Shown: positions 1 through 10,431, counted from the first letter of the stretch. The stretch: 64,000 bases of DNA from Paragonimus westermani (GCA_008508345.1 QNGE01001730.1:55660-119659); one strand, 5' to 3'. Numbers and translations: made by a program. Notes: generated from the letters alone by a model not told the origin.

Positions 1-55
1 CGCAGCCGCACTAGTAAATTGAATTCTTGTTAAACGTATACTTTGCGCCGTCCGC

Positions 56-560
56 TTGACAGGTTCCGTTAAGGCCAGCTCTAGACGCAAGACTGTCAGA
101 AATCCACTCATTGTGTCTGCTTACGCTCCTACTGTCTGTAGTGACGTCGGCGTCGAAGACACGTTCTACTCGGATCTGGCCGCTCTCCCTCGGTCGACAC
201 GTGGCTCTGGTATAGTTGTTCTGGTTGGAGATGTGAATGCTCAAGTCGGCTGCCTTGGTGAGACCGAATGTCGTCTGTATGACAGGTTTAGAATAACGTC
301 ACAACGATCAGATGATGGCGGGCGATTGTTGCAGCTGTACGCTGAGCACAAGCTATTTTTGGCCAGCACTAGTTTTAGGCATCGTGCACATCACTGCTAC
401 ACTTGGCGACCGCCTTCTCCGGATCAGGCCTAGTCTCAGATAGACCACATAGCCGTTAATAATGGGTGGCGGGGGTCCATTCGACACTGTCGTTTGCATT
501 GAAGCACACACACTGATTCAGACCATGCGTTCACACCTTGTCGTTTCGTTCTTACTTTTG
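56..560 (+). pseudogene. RTE-type endonuclease domain (EEP fold), degenerate
   Basis: The open part (56-433) reads as the C-terminal half of an exonuclease-endonuclease-phosphatase domain: VSAYAPT, then a spaced DTFYSDL, then VLVGDVNAQVG (the GDxN catalytic motif), LLQLYAEHKLFLAST and YTWRPPSPDQA. After the stop at 433 the same frame continues with SQIDHIAVNNGW, the conserved IDHI/H region, and then SDHAF. In LINEs this domain nicks the target DNA before priming. The N-terminal half lies outside the window. The stop inside the domain and later frame breaks make it non-functional. Confidence 0.75.
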
Positions 561-1099
561 CTGGGCAACCACCGCACTGACAACAACAAACGGCTGTTAA
601 GAAGCTGGCTATGCCATCGGTAAAGCATAAGTACCAGATCAGCTTAGAAATCAGGCTAAGCAGTTCTCACTCTGGAGATTCTAACAGCTGCTGAACCCAT
701 ACCTCAGACCATTCGCGAAGCAGGTACTGTAGCATGCTGCATGGGGGTTCGTGGGTTGAACAAACATTGGATCTCGGAGAAAACTCTCAAGTTGTTAGAA
801 GCCAGACGGAGCATTCTTTCTAACAGTTCACATAATAAGCCTCGGAGAGATATCCGTAGGAAGCTGAAAAGTAGTTTAAGGGCTGATCGTGTGGCTTGTT
901 TCATAGAGACAGCTATGGAAATGAAGACCACTTTGGCTTCAGGGAACACCGGCAAACCCTTCAAGTCTATCCGTGCGACTGGTCTCGGGTGACCGTCTGT
1001 CAGTGGAGCTATCACCGAGACAGATGGCACGCTCGTCTATAATCAGTCGAGAACGTTAAAGCGCTAAGCGGAACACTTTGAGGGTCACTTTAGCTGGTC

Positions 1100-2300
1100 T
1101 CTTGCTTCTACTGTGTTGCCACCACAAACTTGTAATGTAGCACCCTGGTCGGTAGATTCGGAACTACCCACTAAAAATGAGGTCTACAGTTGCATTTCGC
1201 CTCTCAAACGTAATAGGGCTGTTGGTCAAGATGATATCGTGCCGGCAATTTTCACAGAAGGTGAGGAGGCGTTAGTAGACTCATTGACTCAATCGTTCCA
1301 ACTTGTGTGGACGACGGATAACATCCAGTCATTTCTAGGGTTCTGACATCACTGTATTTCGTCGACTCACTGCAGCCCGGGAGGCAAACGTTAGGTAAGA
1401 ACGGGCAGGATTTCGCCCTGAGCCGGGATGTATGGATCACATTTCCACTCTTCTTCATATTTTGGAGCAGCGTCAAGTGTACCGCAAACCAACAGTCGCT
1501 GTATTTCTCGACTACAAAGTTGCGTTTGATTTGGTGGGTCGCTTAGACACAGAACATACTGTCGACGTATTATTCCCATACTTCAGCTCAGGCTAAGGTT
1601 TACCGTGAACTATCTGACAGTTTCAGTACCGCAAGTTGTGTACGTCGAGGCTATCCAATTTCACCGCTTTCGTTCAATGTTGTCACAGACGAAATAATGG
1701 AGGACTTTTTCCGGCACTCACAAGATGTCTGCCTGGACCATCCACCTGGTGGAAGACTGACTGATCTTCGTTATGCTAACGAGTGTTGCTGTTTGACACT
1801 TTCCAAGTAGCACAAACAATGCTATAAGCTACTTTACGCTTTGCAGCCTCAAAATGCAGAGTGTTTGTGTAATACTGCTGTGATTACGTAGACTTAATGC
1901 TAGACAATGAAGCCGTGGAAGTTGCTGACCGGTTCGTACACCCTGATAACTGCATCAGCAGCGGCGGTGGTGTAGGGAATGAAGTAGAATTGCTTATCTC
2001 TAAAGGTGGGGCAGTATTCGCTGATCTGAGACGCCTATGGCGATAGAGAGGTATCTCTCTGAAACTCAAGGGGAGTATATATCGGAAAACAGTGAGGGTT
2101 TTATTACTTCACGACAACGAAACTTGGCGGGTGTTTAGTACTGATTGTCAAACGAGTTCTTTTGTTCAATCCTTACATTTGCGCAGACCTAGATGATCAA
2201 GTCATGTATTAGGGATGACAGCTAGTCGACAGTCACACCGAGCACTCTCTGCCGACACTGCGGTCGACTGGTGCAAGGTGGACAGATGATGACCTGGTGT
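1100..2300 (+). pseudogene. RTE-type reverse transcriptase, multiply frameshifted
   Basis: Blocks of RT can be read in different frames. They start with PLKRNRAVGQDDIVPAIF near 1200, then a region equivalent to FLDFKAAFD near 1500, then VRRGYPISPLSFNVVTDEIM near 1640-1700 (motif B type), and LTDLRYANECC near 1757. The last is motif C, where the usual YADD is YANE. Further on, LRRLW (2030), LLHDNETW (2105) and HRALSADTAVDW (2240) match the C-terminal domain of RTE proteins. At least four frame changes and several stops separate the blocks. The altered catalytic motif and the frame breaks show a dead copy. Confidence 0.65.
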
Positions 2301-2745
2301 ACACAAATGAAATCCTTTATGAAGGGGTTGGTCGCTGTAGGTCGGGTTCCCCTCCCCGGCTGAGGACCGCGCAACTCCTACGGTCGGTGGCTGGATACTT
2401 TAGATGGCAACTAACCGAGCTCAATAGCGTGAATGTTGTCAATGTTTGGATGAGTTGTCTGTTAATTGAGTCCACTTAATGACGCGGGGCAGTGAAAGCC
2501 GTAAGGAAGCTGTCTTCCTAATGGCCCCATATCTATACTCACAGCTCGGCTGTTTTTGGCAAGGTGTAGGCATCTTGATATTGCATGTTTGAATATAGGC
2601 ATTGCTGTTTTTAGTCGCTTGGCCGCTTCCCTTCCCATGTTTTCTATTCTCTTGCTATACATGGTTTGTTTTTTTCCTCATGGTCGTGTGGTAGCTAAGC
2701 ATCAGTGTGGACCACTGATGTATTTTTGTCTGTGACGATTATGAT

Positions 2746-3489
2746 GAAGGGGGAAAATTTCAACCACTCTCATAAAGGTCCGACTCCAGATGTCCATATC
2801 ATCGACGTGTAGAAAATCTGGTATACAGACAATTGATGGGTCCAATGTGTTATGTAACAATGATCCCACTTGCTTTGATCACTAAAGCGTACGCTATTAC
2901 TTACGTTCCAGAGGAGTACGATTTTATAGCTACCTCAGGAAGAATACAAGTAAGTCCCAACGGAAACCTTGCGCGAAACGTCTGATACAGAAGTGTCCGT
3001 GGAGCAGAATTCTGTTATCTGGTACCGAAGACGCACACAGTGCTCACGAAAAGGCACGAAATCGGTGTACAACATCGGTAAGAACAGACCGTCGCGGCAG
3101 TTAACTCAATCTCGCAGAAGTTCCCGTTAACTGCCACAAACAGTTCTATGTGTATGTTGCATCCGTCAAGAAATCTCGACCAGCTGTATCACCACCAATG
3201 GGCCAATTTGTTTAGTTACCTAGAAGTCAGGAGGCGGCTGAAATACTCCGCCCCCAATACACAACCACCTTTGTTGATCCAGACAGCACGGAACAACCAA
3301 CAGGCCTGAGTCACAACACCACAGTCGAAATCTCCCATGATTTCTCGGAGTCTAACCTCAGATTCAAGTTTCTTCGGCTCGATAAGCCACGACAGCTTGC
3401 CGCCCGTTCTTTTAAGTAATGTGCTGCGGTACTAGTTGTTCCATTTTCGGTGCTGTTCCGGCACTTAGTCATCCTTCCCAATCCTTGGA
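2746..3489. other. Unassigned sequence
   Basis: No reading frame, RNA or repeat that I can name. It lies between the RTE 3' end and the first recognisable piece of a CR1-like LINE, and may be the decayed 5' part of that LINE. Confidence 0.3.
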
Positions 3490-3925
3490 AGCACGGTGCC
3501 AACTAGCCTATCTACAGAGGCGGCAACAGAACCAACTCAGACAACTCTCTCAATAGTACTGCTTCTATATGCTTCCAGGGTAATGGACAGCATAGCGTAT
3601 GACACCATGAGGGTACGGTTCCGACCCACTGAAATCCGAACGCATCATCTGCACGGATCCCGACAAAGGATAATCGTACACCACTACCTTGGTGACGATT
3701 GTCGACATCCAAACCACCGCTGCGGAAGAGTGCCACTCAGTAGATGTTGTTTTCCTGGACTTCGCTGAGGCTTTTAATAGAATAAATCACCGTGTTCCGC
3801 TTGGTAACCTACCAGCTATGGGCCGCGTCAGCCGGTAATGTAAATGGATCCGACACTATTCGTCAAGCAAAACCCATGTAGCACATGGCCCACCGCGACT
3901 GAACGGTTTCCTGCGGGTTTCGGTG
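3490..3925 (+). pseudogene. CR1/Jockey-like LINE reverse transcriptase, piece 1 (motif A)
   Basis: At 3743 the frame reads DVVFLDFAEAFNRINH, RT motif A of CR1/Jockey-type LINEs, followed by LGNLPAMG and, after a frame change, KWIRHYSSSKT near 3842. This is the order expected between motif A and motif B. Homology stops near 3925, before motif B, which reappears at about 5660. Together with pieces 2 and 3 it appears to be one element opened by insertions; that link is inference from colinearity and orientation. Confidence 0.6.
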
Positions 3926-5625
3926 GGCCATGAGAAAAATCATCGAAACAAGCATCCCATGAAATAATTCTTCGAAAAGTAAATGTCTATAAACATCACC
4001 TCGAAATCGATGGTGGCTACAGTTACATGGTCAGGGCACATGGACGTAGAAAAATATATTAGGCATACAACGTCGGGTACACTGTAACGGGTATTAACTG
4101 AGTGGGTACGAATTCCGACAATCTGATGCTTCTTTCATACCGCCAAACTGTAGGCTATAACCTGGTACATTCTTAAGAGTTAGTAACTTTTGTGAAACTG
4201 AGAAATGCTTTCGTAATAAGCCCGCCCACACTTGGTGTTTTTAGAGGACACCTTACGAAATGTTACAGACGGCAATCAGTGACGTAGTTCACTTCGAACC
4301 GTCTCTAACAATACCCAAGATCTTTGTATAAAAGCATTGGGCGCTCAGAAAAACCCTATTATGGATTATGTTATGTAACCTCATGTTCCAAGAACCACTC
4401 AGGACCATGCGCAATAATCCTAAGCTCTCGAAATCTGCATTCATCTGCTCAGCAAAATAAGTGACATTTGTTTAAATGACGTCGTAAAGTCAGACATCTT
4501 TAATCGCTATTTTTGGAGCTCGCTGAGGTAAGATTTGTGCATGTTGGACGGTTATGCTGTTCTACGGATGGACGTGAGAAGTTAGCCGCTGTTGTTCATT
4601 CCCATGGGTTATTCACGGATAGTGCTTTCCGAAGGTCATTTAATTATTGTTCTATTGTAACGCGCAACCAAAACCAGCGAGCGCGCACGAATTGAATTTG
4701 AGTTGTAGAACGGGGCGTGCTGCTGTGTTGTCGGTGCCGTTTTAGCTTTCGTTTGTGTAAGTCGTGTGCATGGCTTACTGGGCCTTGGGCTCATGTTTGT
4801 TCGCATTGTTTCTCCTTTCAGAACTGTCGTTCGAACCCCCGCTTCGGAAGAGCGCTGTCCCCTGGTGCGTCCGCGTTGCCCGAAGGTTGGTCTGCGAAGT
4901 CACGGGCATCCAGAGTAGAGTCGGCTGGCCTGCATGTTACACTATGTAAAATAATAGCCGAGTAGTTGCAATTCAAAAATATCCATGAAATTTCTATCAT
5001 TGTGGTTCATGTTCGAATATTGCACAAGTTCATGAGGTTATGTTGAAGTTGCCCTGTGTGAACAGGCAAATGTCCGTAGTATTATTGCAATGCCCAAAAG
5101 GAATTCTGTAAAATTGTTAAGCTTCACGTTTGCTCTATCTCCATTATTCACGGAGATATGGAATTTCAAAGATACCTGTAAAACTGGTGTTAATATTGTT
5201 TAATTTCGTTCACTACACATTTCCCTTGCATTCTTCCGCAGGTTTCCCCAGTGTGTATCAAAGTGTGGTGCAGTCGCTCCAACGTCGAGGGCGAAATTTC
5301 TGAACACGTGCATAACGGACTGTATGTTTCCGATGAACTTGTGTAAACTATCAAATAAACTTTCCATGTTTACAGACACTTTGCAACATTCTTCATGGGC
5401 GGTGTCAGTAAACCTGGAGCGAGTAACAAAAGTGAAGGGGAATCCGTTTTTATAATGAAAAAAGAATTTTGCGGACCGCGTTGAAAGTCTCACTGGCGAT
5501 TTTTTCCCCGGGCCCGTCATGGCCTGCGCGGGGCCAATGCGAGGCCCTAGACTCACTGCCCGCCTTTGGCCTGCCTCTGGCCCACAAGGGCCCTTGCGGG
5601 CCCCACAACGTTTTGCTACTTGGGG
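3926..5625. other. Segment separating LINE pieces 1 and 2; content unassigned
   Basis: About 1.7 kb with no recognised domain. It includes a GC-rich stretch at 5500-5640 and a 163-codon minus-strand open frame (5200-5691) that overlaps LINE piece 2 antisense at its start. That frame has an Arg/Gly/Pro-rich first half and a less biased second half (MESLFDSLHKF, then HVFRNFALDVGA). I recognise no family, and antisense overlap with a LINE argues against a real gene. The segment may be an insertion into the LINE. Confidence 0.3.
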
Positions 5626-5917
5626 GCGTACTCTGTGTGGACCAACGGCGCGCTGCTTGCCGCCTTCGATATTCCTACGGGTGACCCCCAAGGATCAGTA
5701 CTAGGTTCTTTGTTAATCCAATTGCGACTTACCAACCGTCAGCTAGATCCCCTTGCGCATCTATGTGGACGATACTAAGGTGTAATGTACTCTACCTTTC
5801 TCCCAAAGACTGCTCTTCTATGGCGGGATCTCGACGCAGTGCATCGGTGATCGGTAGAGAGCATTCTCTCGTTTGACACTACTAATTCGGAAATTATGCA
5901 TGCGCTGTATGAAACTA
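5626..5917 (+). pseudogene. CR1/Jockey-like LINE reverse transcriptase, piece 2 (motifs B and C)
   Basis: AAFDIPTGDPQGSVLG ends at 5706, giving the motif B signature QGSVLG at 5689-5706. After a frame change IYVDDTKV follows at 5759-5782, which is motif C with the YxDD aspartates intact. Then LWRDLDAVH and ILSFDTTNSEIMHALYETSK, the region where such RTs carry a WS.EN..LPLN..K segment. Sequence similarity ends near 5917 at a palindrome. Stops and at least two frame changes are present. Confidence 0.65.
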
Positions 5918-5919
5918 GC

Positions 5920-5959
5920 AAACTCTAACGGATTAGTGGCCACCAATCCATTAGAGTTT
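5920..5959. repeat. Near-perfect 40-bp palindrome with no loop
   Basis: The 20 bases at 5920-5939 are the reverse complement of 5940-5959 with two mismatches. The palindrome sits at the point where LINE piece 2 ends, so it may mark an insertion boundary. Confidence 0.8.
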
Positions 5960-5961
5960 GG

Positions 5962-6030
5962 TAGTATCACACTGGAACACTCGGCCGTTCCCTGAGGGAT
6001 ATTTGAGTGTTTCAAAAGGAACACTCACCG
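5962..6030. repeat. Hairpin-rich block, left flank of the DUF4806-like gene
   Basis: Contains GGAACACTC twice, GTTCCCTGAG once and GAGTGTTTC once, arranged so that short stems can form (GAGTGTTTC, AAAA loop, GGAACACTC). The same words build the 85-bp inverted-repeat element at 8238-8322, on the other side of the DUF4806-like gene. Confidence 0.5.
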
Positions 6031-6723
6031 AACTTTCTTGTGTCTAATTTCTGTGTACCATTTCGAAGGTGTAAATGCTAATGAAAATTATACACATCAT
6101 TTTTGCTATTCGAAAACGTGTAAGCAGACCTACACCACTCATATGAATTTTGTTTCATCGAACTACTTCGCATTAATGGTGACTGCGCCAGAGGACTAAT
6201 TTCAGCTATCTTGCTCAACTCGTTACGTGGAAAATGAGCAGTAACGAGTCGAAAAGGCCGAGGGGTTGTTCGCGTGCTAATTTTTGCCGTCTGGCTAAAC
6301 TAGCGCGCCAGAAGCGTCCAGGAGGCAACTGCAAGACACCCACGGCCTTTGTGGTGGAGTAGGAACAACTGTGGACCGCGACTGTTGGATGACAACGGAA
6401 TTTCGAGAATTCCTATTGTGCATCGATCCAGTGGCGTTGAAATGAGTGGTAGATGACAAAATCTACGAAAACTTCCTAAACTTTTCAGTTTCTGTATACC
6501 TGCTTTGCTGCCCAAAGTGGTGTCTGCACTATGTGGATTTCGTGGAGTGGCAATGCACTCGTTGGTGATGCAAAGGACTGCTTCTACCAGTAAAGGACAA
6601 TTTTGTATTTTACCCAGCAATGCACACTTGAAAATTTGTCCGTAAAATAAATCTTACCTAATTTCATTCTGTTTCCTTGACCAACAACACCATACTTGCG
6701 CTAATGAACACTTTCATTTCCAG
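6031..6723. other. Upstream region of the DUF4806-like gene; nothing recognised
   Basis: A 106-codon minus-strand frame (6300-6620) has no recognisable domain. The last bases before 6724 form a plausible 3' splice site (pyrimidine-rich, then CAG), so an upstream exon may exist, but I could not identify one. Confidence 0.3.
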
Positions 6724-7975
6724 ATGTATGATGTTGTTGAATTCGATGATGAAAGCGTGGGGATAGTGTACAGGTCGTGGATTACGCAGCCAGGGTTTGC
6801 GCTCTGGCCGGGATTGCCATCTACGAAGCATCACAAGTTGCTCTTGAGTGGGATGACAGCACCCTTTGGTTGAAAGCTGTTCAAAACCGAGATGCATCGC
6901 GCAACAGGTACGCGCTTTTGTTTTTCCTAACATTTTCCAGATGACCTGCAATTGATTTACAGGTACCAACGATTACTGGAACAGTTATCAGACATACCAT
7001 CGTCTGACGCCACAGATATAATGAATCGCGGTGGCAAACGTAAGAGGTACAGTGAAGTCGCCTTGAGTCGCACTTGCAGACAACCTATCGTTCGTTCTGA
7101 CTTCACGTATGGAGTTCAAGATAAACGGAAACCTCCAGTGTACGGCGTCGACACCGACTATTCTCGACCATCACCACACTTGCAGAATATGTCGCACGCA
7201 TCTCCATCTCAAACACGATGGACATTGGGATCACTGGAGAACCTGCCCTCTTTCTCCAGCCTTATTGTTTCCAGGTATGACATTGGTAAAATGTCATTCA
7301 GTACGCATTTAGCTCCACCATCGTTAATCCAACGACAGCACACAGTGGAGCAGTGTGCAAAAACGACGCTGCCAAAGAAGTGAGAGAGCTGAAAGGTAAG
7401 TCCGTTGAATGCAAATAATCACCGTGTTCACCAGGTGTAATGGAGAACTTAGTTCTCCAAAACATCCGAATCCGCGAGGAGTTGCATGCCCTACGGCTGG
7501 AAGTAAATGCATTGCGATTCCAACATGCAGCTCGCAGGACGTCATCCACTTCCCCTTGTGATTCCCCATGCAGTCCATAGGGGACATGCGACTGCTGAAT
7601 ATGAAGTTGGGAGAAGAAGAATTATATACCCAGCTGGTATGTTCAAATTTTCCTATTCACAGTACGCGGGTGACCTTTCTTAGCAATGTCGGCGGCACAT
7701 CCATAGGTGAATGCACTCGTAATGTTATGAGAACATTATTGACGGATAAAGTGGCGAAACCATAAACTGGAGAGGAGTAAACAATCTCGTCTCCATTGCC
7801 TCCTCACCGTTGGCCGCAGCCATCGTTGGTATGTTCGATAACCGAAAGTCTTCACTTGTTTCATGTAAAATCCATCATGAAGAAGGCTTACCCCGGCTGA
7901 TCGCACGCAGACTTCAGGGGAACCATTCAAAGGTGGATTCAGAGGGCGAGATTGTGTGCAACCAAAAAAGCTGAC
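6724..7975 (+). pseudogene. DUF4806-domain-like gene, broken
   Basis: Pieces in the order seen in DUF4806 proteins. (1) VVEFDDESVGIVYRSWI and then LWPGLPSTK, the N-terminal V-F-W-P module (6724-6820). (2) After a frame change, WLKAVQNRDASRN ending at donor 6907, spliced over a 55-bp intron to YQRLLEQLSDIPSSDATD at 6963. (3) A basic KRKR patch. (4) EVRELK ending at 7395, then a 39-bp GT-AG intron, then a coiled-coil-like ENLVLQNIRIREELHALRL from 7435. (5) FLSNVGGTSIGECTRNV and LLTDKVAK, then NWRG in another frame, and finally IQRWIQRARL. The function of the domain is unknown. Frame changes near 6830, 7300, 7560 and 7755 mark it as a pseudogene, unless tiny introns that I missed account for some of them. 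Confidence 0.55.
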
Positions 7976-8237
7976 GATCTCGTCACCGACGTCTTTACAC
8001 TGTGATTCTAATTATGTATTCGTCAAAGTTATACAAATATTGCTGTAAAAAATTGCGCTCAATATAACGTGTGATTATCTGTGTGCCTTCTACATAGTTC
8101 CTCGTGAATTGGAACATTGCATCGTCGTTATTGTGCGAGATTAGAATTACTTTTAACGCTACTGAGCTCCGTTGAGAAATAGAGAATGAGCAGCATGTGA
8201 TAAGATCGCTTAATGGGGCTGCGCGCATTTTACCCCC
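7976..8237. other. Unassigned spacer
   Basis: AT-rich and without recognisable features. It separates the DUF4806-like gene from the inverted-repeat element at 8238. Confidence 0.3.
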
Positions 8238-8322
8238 ACCGTTCCCTGAGTGTTCCCAAAGTTTCTAGTTAGAACACTCAGGAATCACTCGGGCAACGCC
8301 CAGGGAACACTCAGGGAACGGT
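8238..8322. repeat. 85-bp element with perfect 20-bp inverted ends
   Basis: Positions 8238-8257 are the exact reverse complement of 8303-8322. Inside are a second stem (GAGTGTTC with GAACACTC) and GGGC AAC GCCC, so the whole block can fold into a long hairpin. Related words occur at 5962-6030. It could be a tiny MITE or foldback, or the end of a larger element. Confidence 0.75.
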
Positions 8323-9285
8323 CGTGCTACTAGGGAGGCAACCGCTTGTCATTGCTTCTCAAGGGAAAGACCTTGAGACTCTACTTTCGGAAAACCTCTG
8401 TCCTAGCGCCAATACGCTGGCATTAGCGAAGAAAGCAACGGGCAGGTTGACGGCGCTTAGCAGATTACCGGGGAAGTTCTTGGAAGAATATTTTTCGCGC
8501 GTCCTTGGCGCTCTGATGAGACTTCTGTAAGAGGCAAAAATACAAGTACGTGCTTCAAGGCCGGCCTAACTAAGCCATATCCGGTTGGTGGAAAACCGAC
8601 TTCCTTTCAACAACATTGTTCAGTTCCCATACACACACCAAAGTAACAAAAAGGTCTGGCGAAAACTCCGCTTCGTTCCCTCTCAGCGGACGTGATCCAG
8701 ACACCCTTGTTTCAAAAGATCTAAGAGTATTGAAAAACCGCACCATTAATGCACCAAGCGAACGGTGCAATACGCATAGTGTAACTGATCTCATCTCATA
8801 AACCCTTCTGGTCCCATCTAGAACTGAACGAAAAAACCTGTTTACCTTTCCTCAGTTAAGACATCAAGCTAAGTGAAGGAGCATTAAAAGAATGTCAGAA
8901 ATGATGAATGTGTGTGATGAGACTCGATTCCGCGTGGTAACACGATTGTTCGCGAAAATATTTACACTACAAAACACCGATACACTAGCCCGTTCGTCCT
9001 CAGCGAAAAGACAACCCTCCGGAGTGGGGAGGCGGTACTGTAGACCCAACTACAAGAACTTCTCCACGGCAACACGCGTATCACGACAATGAAATGCCCC
9101 CTCAAGAAGAACACACCCCTGATTCCAGGGATGAATGTAAGCAAAATGTTGGGGAAAGAATTCTTTTCTTAAGGACCCGTCCTAACTGCCAAAAAAATGG
9201 ACTTGCCATTCTTGGGAATTTCAGTGCCTGCCGATCCCCTCGAAATTCGTTTGCCGATTCTTGCAATGCTTTCATGATCCATAGT
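8323..9285. other. Unassigned sequence between the inverted-repeat element and LINE piece 3
   Basis: Several open frames of 60-82 codons on both strands, none with a recognisable domain or splice context. The segment separates the hairpin block from the resumption of the LINE near 9286. Confidence 0.3.
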
Positions 9286-9598
9286 GGGTTTAGTACAGTG
9301 GACATCATGAAAATCAACCTGGAGAAAGGACTGGGCATCTGACTGTCGGCTAATTTATCCTTCGCGTATCACCATGAGATGGCGGTGGCGAAGAGATTCG
9401 CTGCTCTTAGGATAATTAAGCGCACTTTCCCCCGCATAGACAAGAGGGCGTTTCAAACACTTTACAGGATTATATGAGGCCGCTTCTCAAGTATGCGAAT
9501 CGGGTCGTGTATACGATCATGAATAAAAACATATTAGCTGTTCAGCGCGGCCAGCACGCGGCTACCAAGCTGGTAGCAGGCCTAACGAATGTCACGTG
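9286..9598 (+). pseudogene. CR1/Jockey-like LINE reverse transcriptase, piece 3 (C-terminal)
   Basis: Reads GLGI, then LSANLSFAYHHEMAVAKRF, RIIKRTFPRIDKRAFQTLYR and, after a frame change, MRPLLKYANRVVY, ending with QHAATKLVAGL. This matches the segment after RT motif C in CR1/Jockey proteins (KDLGVW, then R.F, then Y..YVRP.LEY, then VQRRATKLV.GL). It continues, in order and orientation, from piece 2. The homology ends at 9598, where the Penelope-like element begins on the other strand. Confidence 0.65.
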
Positions 9599-10431
9599 AG
9601 TTTTCTGATGGTTGGTAACAGTGTTGGTGTTGTTCGTGGCTCGGGTTGATGGTTTTGGTATTGATATGTTCGCCGAGCTTGGCATTCAGGTTGCAAACGT
9701 TTATCACCAACCAAAGTGACATAATCAGTGCGTGAGTGTTTCATCGCATAGTTTTGAATGTGGCGTTTGCTGAAGTTGGATCGATGCCTGCTCTTATATA
9801 GCAGAGTGGGTTGATTTGCTGGTCTGAATTCTGGTTGGTCGCTTTCTGTCGTGTTTGGCCTGACACACCATTGGTTGATTTTGTCGCAACTGAGCTTTGG
9901 CCTGATGTCCGATCGGTTATTCCCTGGATTCCTTGGGCTGGAGTCTGATTGGCTGCTCTCTCTGTCGTTTGGGCTTCCCAGTAGTTGGGCTTGATGACGT
10001 TCACGTCTCCTCAGATCCTTGATTCGCATTGGTTCATAGATTTTGTCTAGTTCAATGTGTTTGTTCATCGGACCGGTTGACGAGCGCCAAGCTCCCAGAA
10101 ATTCTCTTGCATGTTTGATATTTGCCTGAGTAAGGATTTCTGTGGTGTTCAAGTTGAAGGCATATCTAGTTTCATCCTCGTGGGCGGAGATCAAGGAAAG
10201 TTGATCGTGCCTCTTGATGGCCAGTTCGTGTTCACGCAATCGTGTTGATGATTTTTGTCCGGTTTGGCCGACGTGGTGCTGTCTGTAGTCATGGCATTGG
10301 ATTTTGTAGATAACGTTTCTTCCATCGGCGGGTTTGAATTGTTCTTTTGGTTTTGATAGTATCCTTCTTAGTGTTGCTGTTGGTTTGTGCGCTAGGGTGA
10401 TACCGTGTGTTCTTAGTAGTCTTGCGGTCAT
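9592..10431 (-). CDS. GIY-YIG endonuclease domain of a Penelope-like element
   Basis: An uninterrupted 279-codon frame, unusual in this window. Residues 8-30 (THGITLAHKPTATLRRILSK) match the pre-nuclease linker of Penelope-like proteins. Residues 40-75 hold the nuclease signature: VIYKIQC (GIY position), HHVGQTGQ (YIG position, His for the usual Tyr), then TRLREHE with the conserved Arg. A glutamate in HAREFLGAW fits the later acidic position. After residue 150 the protein becomes Arg/Ser/Asn/Gln-rich with no domain. The nuclease is thought to cut target DNA for insertion. The chosen ATG may not be the original start: the same frame runs back to a stop near 10480, and homology (CTIIHHTSK) begins upstream of it. 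Confidence 0.75.
   Translation of the reverse strand: MTARLLRTHGITLAHKPTATLRRILSKPKEQFKPADGRNVIYKIQCHDYRQHHVGQTGQKSSTRLREHELAIKRHDQLSLISAHEDETRYAFNLNTTEILTQANIKHAREFLGAWRSSTGPMNKHIELDKIYEPMRIKDLRRRERHQAQLLGSPNDRESSQSDSSPRNPGNNRSDIRPKLSCDKINQWCVRPNTTESDQPEFRPANQPTLLYKSRHRSNFSKRHIQNYAMKHSRTDYVTLVGDKRLQPECQARRTYQYQNHQPEPRTTPTLLPTIRKLT

Larger units (their letters stand above)
1..2745 (+). mobile_element. RTE-like non-LTR retrotransposon, decayed, 5'-truncated by window edge
   Basis: Plus-strand remnant with the order expected of an RTE-type LINE: apurinic-type endonuclease (about 56-560), reverse transcriptase (about 1100-2300), a C-terminal stretch and a 3' tail ending near 2745 with an ATGATGA-like repeat. 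Stops and frame changes occur throughout. The 3' part (about 2137-2745) recurs in reverse orientation at 13362-13595, 58565-59200 and 62965-63545, which supports a repeat family. The RTE assignment rests on the domain order and the short ATG-type repeat at the end; it is inference from family knowledge. Confidence 0.75.

Noticed and set aside
4760..4860. tRNA-like B box (GTTCGAACCC) with a possible A box upstream
   Set aside because: No cloverleaf: the stem beside GTTCGAA does not pair and no acceptor stem can be formed.
5200..5691. 163-codon minus-strand open frame
   Set aside because: Overlaps LINE RT motif B antisense and its first half is GC-driven Arg/Gly/Pro-rich sequence; no homology recognised.
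7637..7662. 26-bp GT-AG stretch considered as a micro-intron in the DUF4806-like gene
   Set aside because: Removing it breaks the frame, whereas reading through keeps both flanks in one frame.
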